DNA from: Tieghemiomyces parasiticus
Lineage: Eukaryota > Kickxellomycota > Dimargaritomycetes > Dimargaritales > Dimargaritaceae
Direction: 5' to 3'
Assembly: GCA_027575765.1 (NCBI GenBank)
Contig: JANBPT010000900.1
Location: 1-19,633, forward strand
Length of the DNA: 19,633 nt
The notes beneath the pieces were generated by a model. The model made no database searches and was not told the origin of the DNA. It was given only the letters and a program-made list of their open reading frames with translations. A program made the translations under genes and the position numbers. Positions 9,389-16,413 of this stretch are shown here, in pieces; position 1 is the stretch's first letter; each line of letters opens with the position of its first letter.

Positions 9389-9516
9389 TGGTTATTCTTG
9401 GCCTGTCCGGTAACGTTTTTTTTTCCATTGACCACAACGGCTCGCTGGCACGTTGTGAATTGATCAGGCAGAGGCCCTAAAGTCGCAGGTGGAGAAGCTA
9501 GGAATAGAGACTAAAT

Positions 9517-9552
9517 GAACCTTGGTTCAGGCTACCTGAAGGCCCCAAGTTC
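9517..9552 (+). other. Imperfect inverted repeat / RNA hairpin upstream of the TRF4-like gene
   Basis: The inner arms TTCAGG (9526-9531) and CCTGAA (9535-9540) pair across the loop CTA. CTTGG (9521-9525) pairs with CCAAG (9545-9549) past a GGCC bulge, and GAA (9517-9519) pairs with TTC (9550-9552). The total is about 14 bp. It lies 231-266 bp before ATG 9783 and over the start of a 67-codon ORF (ATG 9515), so it would be in the leader if transcription starts upstream. Confidence 0.4.
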
Positions 9553-9782
9553 GGCCGGTCGATACCCCCCCCCATTCGCTACATGCTTCGCCTTCTCCAG
9601 CCGGAATTCCCCTAACCTTTCGTCTAGTGCTGACCGACGTGTCTGGCTTGCATGCTGTAAGCTTTTGGCATCAATTATTTTCTTTTACCTAGCTGGCTCT
9701 AGCTCTGCGATACGTTAGTTGTCCTCGTTCCACGTACACCATACCTTCATTACTGTACTATCTTGCCAGCCCGCATTCTACC

Positions 9783-11831
9783 ATGACTTACGTCAACGCG
9801 GATGACTTTATCGCCTTCGACTTCGGCTCTGAAGCCTCCGACGAGGCGGAAGAACCCCGAGGCGCTGTGCTCGCCCGGCCTGTGGCGTCACGGGCCACTG
9901 CCGTTTCCCTCATGCATAAGCCAGTGGCCGGCATTAGCATCCGGGGGGCCTCCGTAAGCACGGGCGCCAGCGGTCGCAAACGAACGTTCGATAAAGTTGA
10001 GCCACCCCCGCCCAACAACTACTATGGGGACAACCTGACCTGCGTTTTCGACCGCTACCGGGCCAACCTGCCACCATGGTTTGCCGCCCACCTGACTGAG
10101 GCCCGGGATACCCCGCCCGCTCCCATCTTAGCTCGCAACGTGCACCAGTTGCTACACCAGGAGGTGTTGGATTTCGTCGACTTTATCTCGCCAACAGCAC
10201 AGGAACACAGGGTACGTGAGTTGGTGATTCAACGGGTTCGCCGGATGGTCCAGTCCCATTGGCCCGACGCGTCAGTGGATGTGTTTGGCAGTTTTACCCC
10301 GCGTATATACCTTCCGGACGGCGATATTGATTTGGTTATTACGCTCCGCCAAGCCCAATCGAAATCCGCCGTGGTCCAATGCCTACGAACCCTCACCCGG
10401 GTGCTGCGCCAAGATCGCCTGGCCCGTAACATCATCCTCATCTCCAACGCCCGGGTCCCCATCATCAAATTTGTGGACCGCCCCACGGGCCTTAACGTGG
10501 ATGTGAGCTGTAACATGGACAACGGCATCAAGGTGGTGGGCCTCGTGACGCGGTACCTCGAGTCAGACTGGCCAGTGACGCTACGCGCCCTCGTCTTAGT
10601 CGTCAAGCAGTTTCTGAGTCAGCGCGGCCTGAGCGAGGTGCACACGGGTGGACTGGGTTCCTACGCCGTGATCAACATGGTGGTCAGCTTCTTGCAGCTT
10701 CACCCCAAGATTCAGAGCGGCGCCATCGACCCACGCCACAACTTAGGCGTCTTGCTCCTCGAATTCTTTGAGCTTTACGGGCTAACTTTCAACTACCGCA
10801 CCACCGGGATCCGGATCGCCCACCCGTCCGGCTATTTCTCCAAGGCTACCAGCCCGATCGGCAACACTCAGCCGCCGCACCTCCTGTGTATCCAGGACCC
10901 TCAGGACGCTAGCAATAACATATCACGGGGCACATACGGCATTAACCGCGTCCAGGCCGCCTTTGCGGGAGCCTTCACCACGCTCACCAAGCAGATGACC
11001 CGGTACCGGCAGCGCCTGGCCGCCGACGGATCGCTGGGCCGAGTCCAGCGGCGGGGTTGGCACGAATCAAACCAGATCTCTGCCAGTGAACTGAGTGCTG
11101 ACGACCGGGCCCAGCTCGCCGACTCGGGCCGCTCTGCGCAGCCTGACGACGACCATACGGACGACCAAGTCCTGCGCACCCCGTTCGTGGCCTCCTTTTT
11201 GGCCAGCGTACTACAATTTTCGCCAGGGTCTCTCCAGAGACGTCAGGCGATCGGCCAGGCGCTCAATAGTCGAGACATGCAACGGGAACGGCAATCCTGT
11301 GCTAACGACGACGCCCTGCGCCCACGTCGGTCCAAATCGCCCCCGCGGCACCGCAAGCGTTCGGCCAGCCCGGTCAAGTCCGCCACCCGCTCACCGCCCA
11401 AACGCCAAATGACGACATTAGCCACCGGTCCCACGGCATACAACCATCTGACCAAGGCCATGGCCCGGAGGCCCGTCCACACCTTCTCCGAGGCCACCAT
11501 GAATGTCATCGACATTAGCTCCGACCACGAGAGCGACGTGGTCGTGGTGGAGCCGGCAGACCGGCAGACGACCAGACCTGGTACTCCACCGGACACCCAG
11601 ACCCAATTGGAGACTACAGCCACGACAATCGTGACCACCACGGGGGATGCCGATGAGGACTCCAAGACGCGGTTGTTTGTACGGAGGGATACCCGACGGG
11701 ACTTTTGGCAGGCTAAGGCGCAGGCCCGGGTGGCCACCGACACAGATGAAGACAGTGTGCTATCAGGCGAGGAGCCCATGACTCCAGAGTCAGCTGCCAC
11801 CTTATTTTTCTCGCCCTCCGAACACGTTTAG
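9783..11831 (+). CDS. TRF4: Trf4/Cid14-like noncanonical poly(A) polymerase (TRAMP catalytic subunit)
   Basis: A 682-residue nucleotidyltransferase of the Trf4/Trf5/Cid14/PAPD5 family. These add short oligo(A) tails to aberrant or by-product nuclear RNAs and hand them to the nuclear exosome, with an Air zinc-knuckle protein and Mtr4. The Pol beta-type catalytic core is intact: FGSF (168-171, Gly-Ser motif), LPDGDIDLV with Asp181 and Asp183, and the third carboxylate Asp240 in LNVDVS. The family signatures VKQFLSQRGLSEV, HTGGLGSY (287-294) and the PAP-associated segment (~318-395, including LGVLLLEFFELYG and DPQD) follow in the expected order. Residues 1-110 are an acidic then Pro-rich extension. 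Residues ~420-682 are disordered, with an Arg/Ser/Pro-rich basic patch (~515-545) and a VIDI acidic motif near 575-590. Length is close to Cid14 and longer than yeast Trf4. ATG 9783 has an ACC context. No introns are needed. A Trf5 paralogue assignment cannot be excluded. Confidence 0.92.
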   Translation: MTYVNADDFIAFDFGSEASDEAEEPRGAVLARPVASRATAVSLMHKPVAGISIRGASVSTGASGRKRTFDKVEPPPPNNYYGDNLTCVFDRYRANLPPWFAAHLTEARDTPPAPILARNVHQLLHQEVLDFVDFISPTAQEHRVRELVIQRVRRMVQSHWPDASVDVFGSFTPRIYLPDGDIDLVITLRQAQSKSAVVQCLRTLTRVLRQDRLARNIILISNARVPIIKFVDRPTGLNVDVSCNMDNGIKVVGLVTRYLESDWPVTLRALVLVVKQFLSQRGLSEVHTGGLGSYAVINMVVSFLQLHPKIQSGAIDPRHNLGVLLLEFFELYGLTFNYRTTGIRIAHPSGYFSKATSPIGNTQPPHLLCIQDPQDASNNISRGTYGINRVQAAFAGAFTTLTKQMTRYRQRLAADGSLGRVQRRGWHESNQISASELSADDRAQLADSGRSAQPDDDHTDDQVLRTPFVASFLASVLQFSPGSLQRRQAIGQALNSRDMQRERQSCANDDALRPRRSKSPPRHRKRSASPVKSATRSPPKRQMTTLATGPTAYNHLTKAMARRPVHTFSEATMNVIDISSDHESDVVVVEPADRQTTRPGTPPDTQTQLETTATTIVTTTGDADEDSKTRLFVRRDTRRDFWQAKAQARVATDTDEDSVLSGEEPMTPESAATLFFSPSEHV

Positions 11832-12310
11832 GAGGGGCTGGAACTCCACTACAATACCACCCTCCTCCCCCCCATACTTACTTGGTTGAGCCGGGCCATT
11901 ACTGGAGGAGAAAGCAGCCCGGTTAGCGACTGACATTACAACTTGGCTATACATTCTAATTTCCACATGGACTTGATAGAGTTTGTACCTTTACCCTTTC
12001 CTCTTCAATGAAGTCCTGATGGTAGCCTCGAGTTGACCGCGAAATGACACTATGGAATGTGACAGAGGCTGAGTTGCTCTCACTCCTCCCTCCTCCCCCC
12101 TCCCATCGACCAGAATTTCGTCACTGCTCCCTAATACTTTAAGATTCCTCTGGTACAGACTAGCATACCCGCCTGCTGGGGTCCTTGAGGAACTTGATCA
12201 AGTGGTTCAGGTGATATACAGCTCCCTTCAAAAGCGAGCCCCTGCTACGATTCCCTTACCGGGTAGGAGTTAAAGGGGCCCATCTGACCAGGGACCGACC
12301 CGAGTAGCAA
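11832..12310. other. Intergenic spacer: TRF4 3' region
   Basis: About 480 bp after the TRF4-like stop, with C/T-rich tracts (11862-11876, 12085-12105). There is no clear AATAAA and no ORF with coding character. Confidence 0.55.
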
Positions 12311-12444
12311 ATGATATCCAATTGGACAAATTGGTCCGCCGCCCTAGTAAGCACACTTCCCCCTTGTGACATTTAGGTATTGATATATATATATATATAT
12401 ACATCAATTTTCGTTGCCACCCCGTCGTTATTTTCCTTTTGCAG
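12311..12444 (+). other. Predicted 5' exon (12311-12346) and intron (12347-12444) of the membrane-protein gene
   Basis: ATG 12311 starts 12 codons that end exactly at a GTAAGC donor (12347). A strong acceptor (polypyrimidine tract, then TTTTGCAG ending at 12444) follows after 98 nt. Exon 2 then opens on a codon boundary, CCC at 12445, in the same frame as the membrane-protein ORF, giving a protein of about 293 aa instead of 265. The branch site is weak (GTGAC near 12366 or TTGAT near 12380). The extra codons are AT-rich, so this could equally be a 5'-UTR intron with initiation at 12493. Confidence 0.4.
12379..12408. repeat. (AT)9 tract inside a perfect inverted repeat
   Basis: ATTGAT (12379-12384) and ATCAAT (12403-12408) flank an alternating AT tract (12383-12401). 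The whole can fold as a hairpin or cruciform. In the splice model it sits in the middle of the 5' intron; without splicing it is 85 bp upstream of the ATG. Confidence 0.75.
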
Positions 12445-12476
12445 CCCTCATTTTATTTTAATTACCCAGTTTGCTC

Positions 12477-12524
12477 ATGGCTTCTCTTAACTATGAACCA
12501 TCGAGAGAAGGTACCAATCCTTGA
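12477..12524 (+). other. Short overlapping uORF at the membrane-protein start
   Basis: ATG 12477 (context CTCATGG) begins a 15-codon frame ending at TGA 12522-12524. It overlaps the membrane-protein ATG at 12493 in another frame. If the mRNA leader begins upstream and is not spliced as predicted, this ATG would compete with the main start. The 5' exon model with ATG 12311 removes the conflict. Confidence 0.35.
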
Positions 12525-13290
12525 CGACGGGCGTATCCCACAGTGGTACCACAAGACGCTCGCCGGGGCTGCCTCGACCGTGCGGGCGGTACCCCGAATA
12601 CCAACCAGCTTCTCGGGCGGTATAGCCGCCCATTTGATGGCGGCCAATACCACTGGGAACGTTTCTCCCGTCCTGCTCAGCCTACCGACGAACCGTCTGG
12701 CGTGGCTGCGCATGCGCTTCCTCATTAATTCCTTTGCCAGCTTCATCATCCACGTCTTGCTCGTCAAATGGCACAGGACGGTCCACCTGGCCACCTACTA
12801 CCCCAACCTCATTGTCTGTATCTTTTCCCTGGTTGGATTCACTGGAGCCCTGTTTTCGGCGTGGCGGCTGACGCTTGCCTACGCTACATTTAACACTGTC
12901 GATGTGGTCGTGGTCAGTATCTGGGGGTTGGTGAAAGACCGATCGACCATCGACACCCAACCGTTCCGGGAGTTCCCCTGCATCCATCTACGTGGCTTTA
13001 TTGATGATAGTATCGACGTCGAAGCGTGTTCCCACCACGCGGAAACTCTGACAGCGCTAGTACTGACGGCGGACGTGCTTTTCGTCGTCGTGCGGTTCGT
13101 ACTGGGCCTCGAGCTGTTCGAATACAGTTGGTATCTCCGAGGGTCCAACATGTTAACCAGCAAGACCCCGTACGGACTGTCTTGTACTATCCCACGACTT
13201 TGGACGGGTGGATGTAACCAAATGGCGGGGAAGCATAGTATTACTAATAATCAAGCATACTTTGCGGGTTTTATATTACAGTCGCTTTAG
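12493..13290 (+). CDS. Four-span membrane protein, unknown family
   Basis: 265 residues from ATG 12493. Third-position GC is high across most of the frame, which supports coding. About four hydrophobic segments suggest helices at ~73-92, 104-124, 128-147 and 186-207. The N-terminus is a hydrophilic ~65-residue segment with one N-glycosylation sequon (N52-T-T), and a 38-residue polar loop between spans 3 and 4 has two cysteines (163 and 179). The layout is tetraspan-like, but I recognise no family motif. The frame is open upstream to the acceptor at 12444. The last ~25 codons become AT-rich and contain a TACTAAT...TTACAG 3' splice signal, so the true C-terminus probably differs. The gene lies in tandem behind the TRF4-like gene and converges on BUD13 with under 90 bp between the ORFs. 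Function unknown. Confidence 0.65.
   Translation: MNHREKVPILDDGRIPQWYHKTLAGAASTVRAVPRIPTSFSGGIAAHLMAANTTGNVSPVLLSLPTNRLAWLRMRFLINSFASFIIHVLLVKWHRTVHLATYYPNLIVCIFSLVGFTGALFSAWRLTLAYATFNTVDVVVVSIWGLVKDRSTIDTQPFREFPCIHLRGFIDDSIDVEACSHHAETLTALVLTADVLFVVVRFVLGLELFEYSWYLRGSNMLTSKTPYGLSCTIPRLWTGGCNQMAGKHSITNNQAYFAGFILQSL
13214..13281 (+). other. Probable 3' intron of the membrane-protein gene
   Basis: A near-consensus branch site TACTAAT (13242-13248) is followed 33 nt later by TATTACAG (AG at 13280-13281; a second AG ends at 13290). Possible donors are GTAACC at 13214 and GTACGG at 13170. The reading frame here loses its GC-rich third positions. Using 13214, the downstream exon stays open to a stop near 13383, where it would overlap the 3' end of BUD13. 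Confidence 0.4.
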
Positions 13291-13378
13291 GTCGCCTTCA
13301 ACTTATTCCTGGGCAAGAGTGCGCCCCCCCCCTCTCCCCTCCCCATGCCGTCATTAACACCAATAACTCTTCTAGAGT

Positions 13379-14308
13379 CTAGTCATCGACGGTAGTTGCG
13401 TAGGATCGAGCGGCGGACGCCTTGCGACTATTCTGCTGCATAAACATTTCCTTCTCAAACCCATTGGAACGGTCAACCCCATCCCAGCGGAATCCGGGAA
13501 CGATTCCAAAGCGGTTGGGCGGAGCAGGCGTGCCTTGGTACACGGGTCTTCGGGGTGCCTTATCGCCTTTCTTGCGCTTGCTGGAACCGCCGCCCGCACC
13601 AAATTGAGCCAATGGATCTCCCCACCGGTCCCGTTCTTTCAATTCGGCATTGATGTCGGTGTCGTCAGCGTACCGGGCCAGGGGCTTCAGCTTTTCCTCT
13701 TCGAACTTGCGACGGGCCTCCTCCTGTTCCCGCTTCTGAACCCGGCCTTTACCCCACTCCATTTGCTGCATGGCCTCCTCTTCAGCGCGACGCCGGCGGG
13801 CGGCCTCTTCGGCTTTAAGGGCGGCTGAATCACTGGCCTTACCAGCCTTGCTACGGTAGACTGTCTCGGCGTCGCGGCCCGTGCGGTCGGGGTCCATCGC
13901 CTGCAGGCGGCGACGCTGAGCAGTCTGGCGCTGCTCTTGGTCCTCCTTCAGCTGTTGGGCGGACTGCAGGCCGAAACGCGAACCCGGTGCAGTGGTCGAC
14001 TCAGTTGAAGTAGCGGGTGGTGGCGGCGGCAGGGCGACTGGTGGGTGCTCCGGAGAAGGGTGACGCTCAGTACCAATGGTGACGCTGGGCACGCTTGGTA
14101 TTGGTACCGTGGTCGCTAATGAAGTCGCTGACGAGTCCACGTCGTCAGGTCCAGGAACGCGTTTCCGCCGGCCTTGGGATACTCCCTCGGCGCAATGAAC
14201 TTTGGTCTGCATCTGCTGTTTGCGGAAGGCTTGTAGTAGCTCCGGGTCGGCGTCGATGGCGGGGGCATCCTCGCCGTATAAATCGAGGTCGTCATCGGAG
14301 GCGCCCAT
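13379..14308 (-). CDS. BUD13: BUD13 (CWC26), RES-complex splicing factor
   Basis: 309 residues with the diagnostic Bud13/CWC26 C-terminal half. Bud13 is the scaffold of the RES complex (with Snu17/Ist3 and Pml1), which joins the activated spliceosome in the nucleus, stabilises pre-mRNA and aids retention and splicing. In order: a GLQSAQQLKEDQEQ block (113-126), ETVYRSKAGK (148-157), a charged coiled-coil (~160-208) containing WGKGRVQ, then KPLARYADDTDIN (208-220), GDPLAQF (230-236) and the signature PPNRFGIVPGFRWDGVDRSN (263-282), which holds the Snu17-binding tryptophan. The N-terminal ~108 residues are acidic then Pro/Ser/Thr-rich and lack the short leading QYL/YLKxYL-type motif of many homologues, so an upstream exon cannot be excluded. 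Length is near yeast Bud13 (~266) and far below human. It faces the membrane-protein gene tail to tail. Confidence 0.92.
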   Translation of the reverse strand: MGASDDDLDLYGEDAPAIDADPELLQAFRKQQMQTKVHCAEGVSQGRRKRVPGPDDVDSSATSLATTVPIPSVPSVTIGTERHPSPEHPPVALPPPPPATSTESTTAPGSRFGLQSAQQLKEDQEQRQTAQRRRLQAMDPDRTGRDAETVYRSKAGKASDSAALKAEEAARRRRAEEEAMQQMEWGKGRVQKREQEEARRKFEEEKLKPLARYADDTDINAELKERDRWGDPLAQFGAGGGSSKRKKGDKAPRRPVYQGTPAPPNRFGIVPGFRWDGVDRSNGFEKEMFMQQNSRKASAARSYATTVDD

Positions 14309-14328
14309 GACGATGAATGAACATGCTA

Positions 14329-14334
14329 CACGTG
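14329..14334. promoter_or_regulatory. CACGTG site immediately upstream of BUD13
   Basis: CACGTG inside ACACGTGT, 21 bp before the BUD13 ATG, probably within the leader or core promoter. Its flanks differ from the TCACGTG copies. Confidence 0.3.
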
Positions 14335-14535
14335 TGAAGGGTAGTTGGGCTAAAACTTAGGCTAGCAATTCAGGCAATGTGGGAGCGCGCACAGCTGACT
14401 AATGGTAAGTGCTTTCGCATGGGGGGCTGGGTTTTGCCCAAGAAGCTGGGATGGTAGGCTGGCTAAGGTCCGGCGTTCAGCCATGTGCCCGAGCCAGCGG
14501 TGACGGTTGATTGTGTGCAAGAGGTAGGAGCGAAA

Positions 14536-14543
14536 TCACGTGG
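14536..14543. promoter_or_regulatory. TCACGTGG E-box-like site between BUD13 and the small spliced gene
   Basis: The CACGTG core lies at 14537-14542, about 230 bp upstream of BUD13 and 54 bp upstream of the predicted divergent ATG at 14597. It could act on both as a bidirectional promoter element. Confidence 0.4.
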
Positions 14544-14596
14544 TTGTTGGTGACCAAACTATCCCATCATCGCCATCCGACCATAAAACAAAAAAA

Positions 14597-15027
14597 ATGC
14601 AATCTTCGGCCACTGAAAAAAAAAGGTACACTAGGACCAAAAAATTTATAGGTGCTACAGATCAGCTGTCTCGCACTCCAATCTCGCTTGGTAAGTTAGC
14701 TTATATAACCTAAGGGTCCCTAACCAGGAATGTCGGACCATAGCTTCTTTCCCTCGTTTCATTACTTTGTATATATCCACAGAACCCCCAGATGTCGCGG
14801 TTTTCACACTAGGTACGTTTGTCACGCTCTCAACCCTTCATTCTACGCCCTGGAACCCCAATGATGAATTTTATAGCATAGTTCATCTGAACTTGTTGTC
14901 GAGAAGACGCAAGCATGTGGATTGCTGGCATATTGTCTTTCGCCCCTATCTGAGTTTTTCCGATCTGTCCACACATCATGCTGGACCCGGCCATCGATCG
15001 CTATCGTATAGTAACCGGAACTGTTAA
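14597..15027 (+). CDS. Predicted two-exon gene encoding a 112-aa protein of unknown function
   Basis: Exon 1 (14597-14690) has ATG after an A-rich leader and 31 open codons plus one base, rich in Lys, Arg and Thr. It ends at a consensus GTAAGT donor. The 92-nt intron (14691-14782) has a CTAAC branch site (14720-14724), a pyrimidine-rich tract and a CACAG acceptor. Joining there restores the frame of an 81-codon exon 2 (to TAA 15025-15027). Exon 2 contains no Met codon, so it depends on the upstream exon for a start. AATAAA follows at 15092. Exon 2 has two mid-chain patches (VFTLGTFVTL, WHIVFRPYLSF) and a basic RRRKH cluster, and no family is evident. Third-position GC is about 45 percent, lower than the other genes, so a non-coding spliced transcript is possible. 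It is divergent from BUD13. Confidence 0.4.
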
Positions 15028-15091
15028 CTAACACGTAACCATCATCTTCGCCCGCCCTTACTTAACAACTTTTAATACCCATTATGTGTAG

Positions 15092-15097
15092 AATAAA
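15092..15097 (+). terminator. AATAAA poly(A) signal after the small spliced gene
   Basis: A canonical AATAAA on the plus strand lies 65 nt after TAA 15027 in AT-rich sequence. The longer genes in this window lack an exact AATAAA, which makes this one notable. Confidence 0.4.
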
Positions 15098-15315
15098 TAA
15101 TGTACCTTTGGATCAATGGTGCTAACTGACTTCTGGACTATCAGTTATTAGTACTTAGTCGGCCATCGTTAAAGAGCTCGTTGGCTGGTCCACAATATGC
15201 CCGCCCTCCCCACAGTAACTCATCCCATTCGTACCCAAACATTTCCAAACTGTACGTTGAGAGCGCTCGCCTAGTTGGTATGGAACTCAAAGCTAGCTGG
15301 GCCCGTTCTTAGTAT

Positions 15316-15327
15316 TTTATTTTTATT
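15316..15327 (-). terminator. Tandem AATAAA poly(A) signals of the secreted-protein gene
   Basis: Read on the minus strand, two AATAAA hexamers abut (AATAAAAATAAA), 120-131 nt downstream of the stop of the 145-aa secreted protein. Confidence 0.5.
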
Positions 15328-15446
15328 AGGGACGAAGTGGAGGATTTAGGATCAAGCATCGCATGATTTTTCATACCAGCGTTTTTATTTGCGATCGTGA
15401 TCTGCTGGCCAGGGGTCAATACCGACCATTCGTTGAGGGACCCTGC

Positions 15447-15884
15447 TTACTCGATAGTATGGTAGGCCTCGACGGTGGGCCTAAACATATCCTCGGCCAA
15501 AAGCAACTGCTCGTTGGGGTCCGGCTTGACAGCAACAGGGCCGGAGGACGGGATGCCGCTGCTCAGCTTCTTGCGCCAGTTACTCAACTTGACATAAGCA
15601 GTGTTAGCCCAGGCACCGTTCGTGGCGCTCTGGCATTCGTTTAGATCGTCGCACAGGTTTTCCCAGTCGCCATCGTCGGGGTTCGGTGGGTTCTTACGAA
15701 CAGAAGGGAAAGCTTCCAGCTCGTGAACATCATTGAATCGGCTAGAGGTTGAGAAAGAAGGAGTGCCTTGGATCAAGGTAGAGGGCCGGGCGGAAGCAGT
15801 ACCAACTAGAATGATGAGAAAGAAGGAGCTGACGGCGAGGGCGGCGTGGCGGAGGCCGAAGTGATGTGTGGCACAGGCAGTCAT
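15447..15884 (-). CDS. Small secreted protein, 145 aa, unknown family
   Basis: The N-terminus is a clear signal peptide: a short His/Arg-containing n-region, a hydrophobic core (residues ~14-29, ending FFLIILVG) and an Ala-Ser-Ala cleavage site at 30-32. The mature chain of ~113 residues is hydrophilic, rich in Pro, Ser, Asn and Asp, and has just two cysteines (78 and 84), which could form one tight disulfide loop (CDDLNEC). There is no second membrane segment, GPI signal or catalytic motif. Third codon positions are G/C-rich, supporting a real gene. A TATAAA (minus strand, 16017-16022) lies ~133 bp upstream and tandem AATAAA signals downstream. It could be a cell-wall, effector-like or adhesive protein, but nothing in the sequence decides. 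Confidence 0.7.
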   Translation of the reverse strand: MTACATHHFGLRHAALAVSSFFLIILVGTASARPSTLIQGTPSFSTSSRFNDVHELEAFPSVRKNPPNPDDGDWENLCDDLNECQSATNGAWANTAYVKLSNWRKKLSSGIPSSGPVAVKPDPNEQLLLAEDMFRPTVEAYHTIE

Positions 15885-16413
15885 GATGCAGGATGTAACT
15901 CGATAAGGAGGAGAGTGGGAATGGAAAGGCTGATTGCTAAATTGACAACAGAAGTTGGGCAGATAACAAGGCCGTGAGGGGATGGGGGATATGTGGTAAG
16001 GCTGGTTTACAGATGATTTATACAGGTCACCTTGGCGCGGCTAGACACAGTGGTGGTGTCGATGTGAGGTGTCGGTACAATCTGTAAGGGCGAGAAATGG
16101 ACGGCTTAAATATCAAAAAAAAGCACTGTACATAATGGAAGTAGATGCGGTGGCTAAGGCACCTCGAGGTCTTCAGCTAATGAACGCGGGGGAGGGTCAG
16201 AGGTGAGAGGGCTGGTCCACAAGTGGGCCCAGGGGACGAGTCGCGCGCGGTTGGTCAAGCCTTGGGTACCCGACGTTCGTGGTATTACGGGGAGCAGTCA
16301 AAATAGGAAGCGGAGGGATGAGACGTAGTAAAAGCTGGCACTGGCCGGACCCACGGCGCCGGCGGTTGACCGGTGGCGGATGGCGTTGGTAGCTGCAGGA
16401 GCTGTGACACTGG
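15885..16413. other. Intergenic: promoter of the secreted-protein gene
   Basis: About 530 bp with a TATAAA-type box at 16017-16022, an AT-rich element at 16105-16112 and purine-rich stretches on the plus strand. No gene was seen. Confidence 0.55.
16017..16022 (-). promoter_or_regulatory. TATAAA box of the secreted-protein gene
   Basis: TATAAA on the minus strand, 133 bp before ATG 15884, within the distance usual for fungal core promoters. Confidence 0.4.

Larger units (their letters stand above)
8103..9782. other. Divergent intergenic region between the regulator and the poly(A) polymerase
   Basis: About 1.7 kb serving as promoter space for two divergent genes. It holds a TCACGTGA box (9381-9388), an imperfect hairpin (9517-9552) and a 67-codon uORF candidate (9515-9718) whose stop is 64 nt before ATG 9783. 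Longer minus-strand ORFs at 8098-8508 and 8853-9302 have no family motif or codon bias and are probably chance. No transposon ends or repeats were seen. Confidence 0.55.
15028..15446. other. Intergenic spacer between convergent 3' ends
   Basis: About 420 bp of AT-rich sequence between the small spliced gene (+) and the secreted-protein gene (-). It contains poly(A) signals for both directions and no coding-like ORF. Confidence 0.6.

Noticed and set aside
12511..12543. 33-nt GT-AG segment that could be a mini-intron near the membrane-protein start
   Set aside because: Too short for a fungal spliceosomal intron, and splicing would lead into a frame without coding character.
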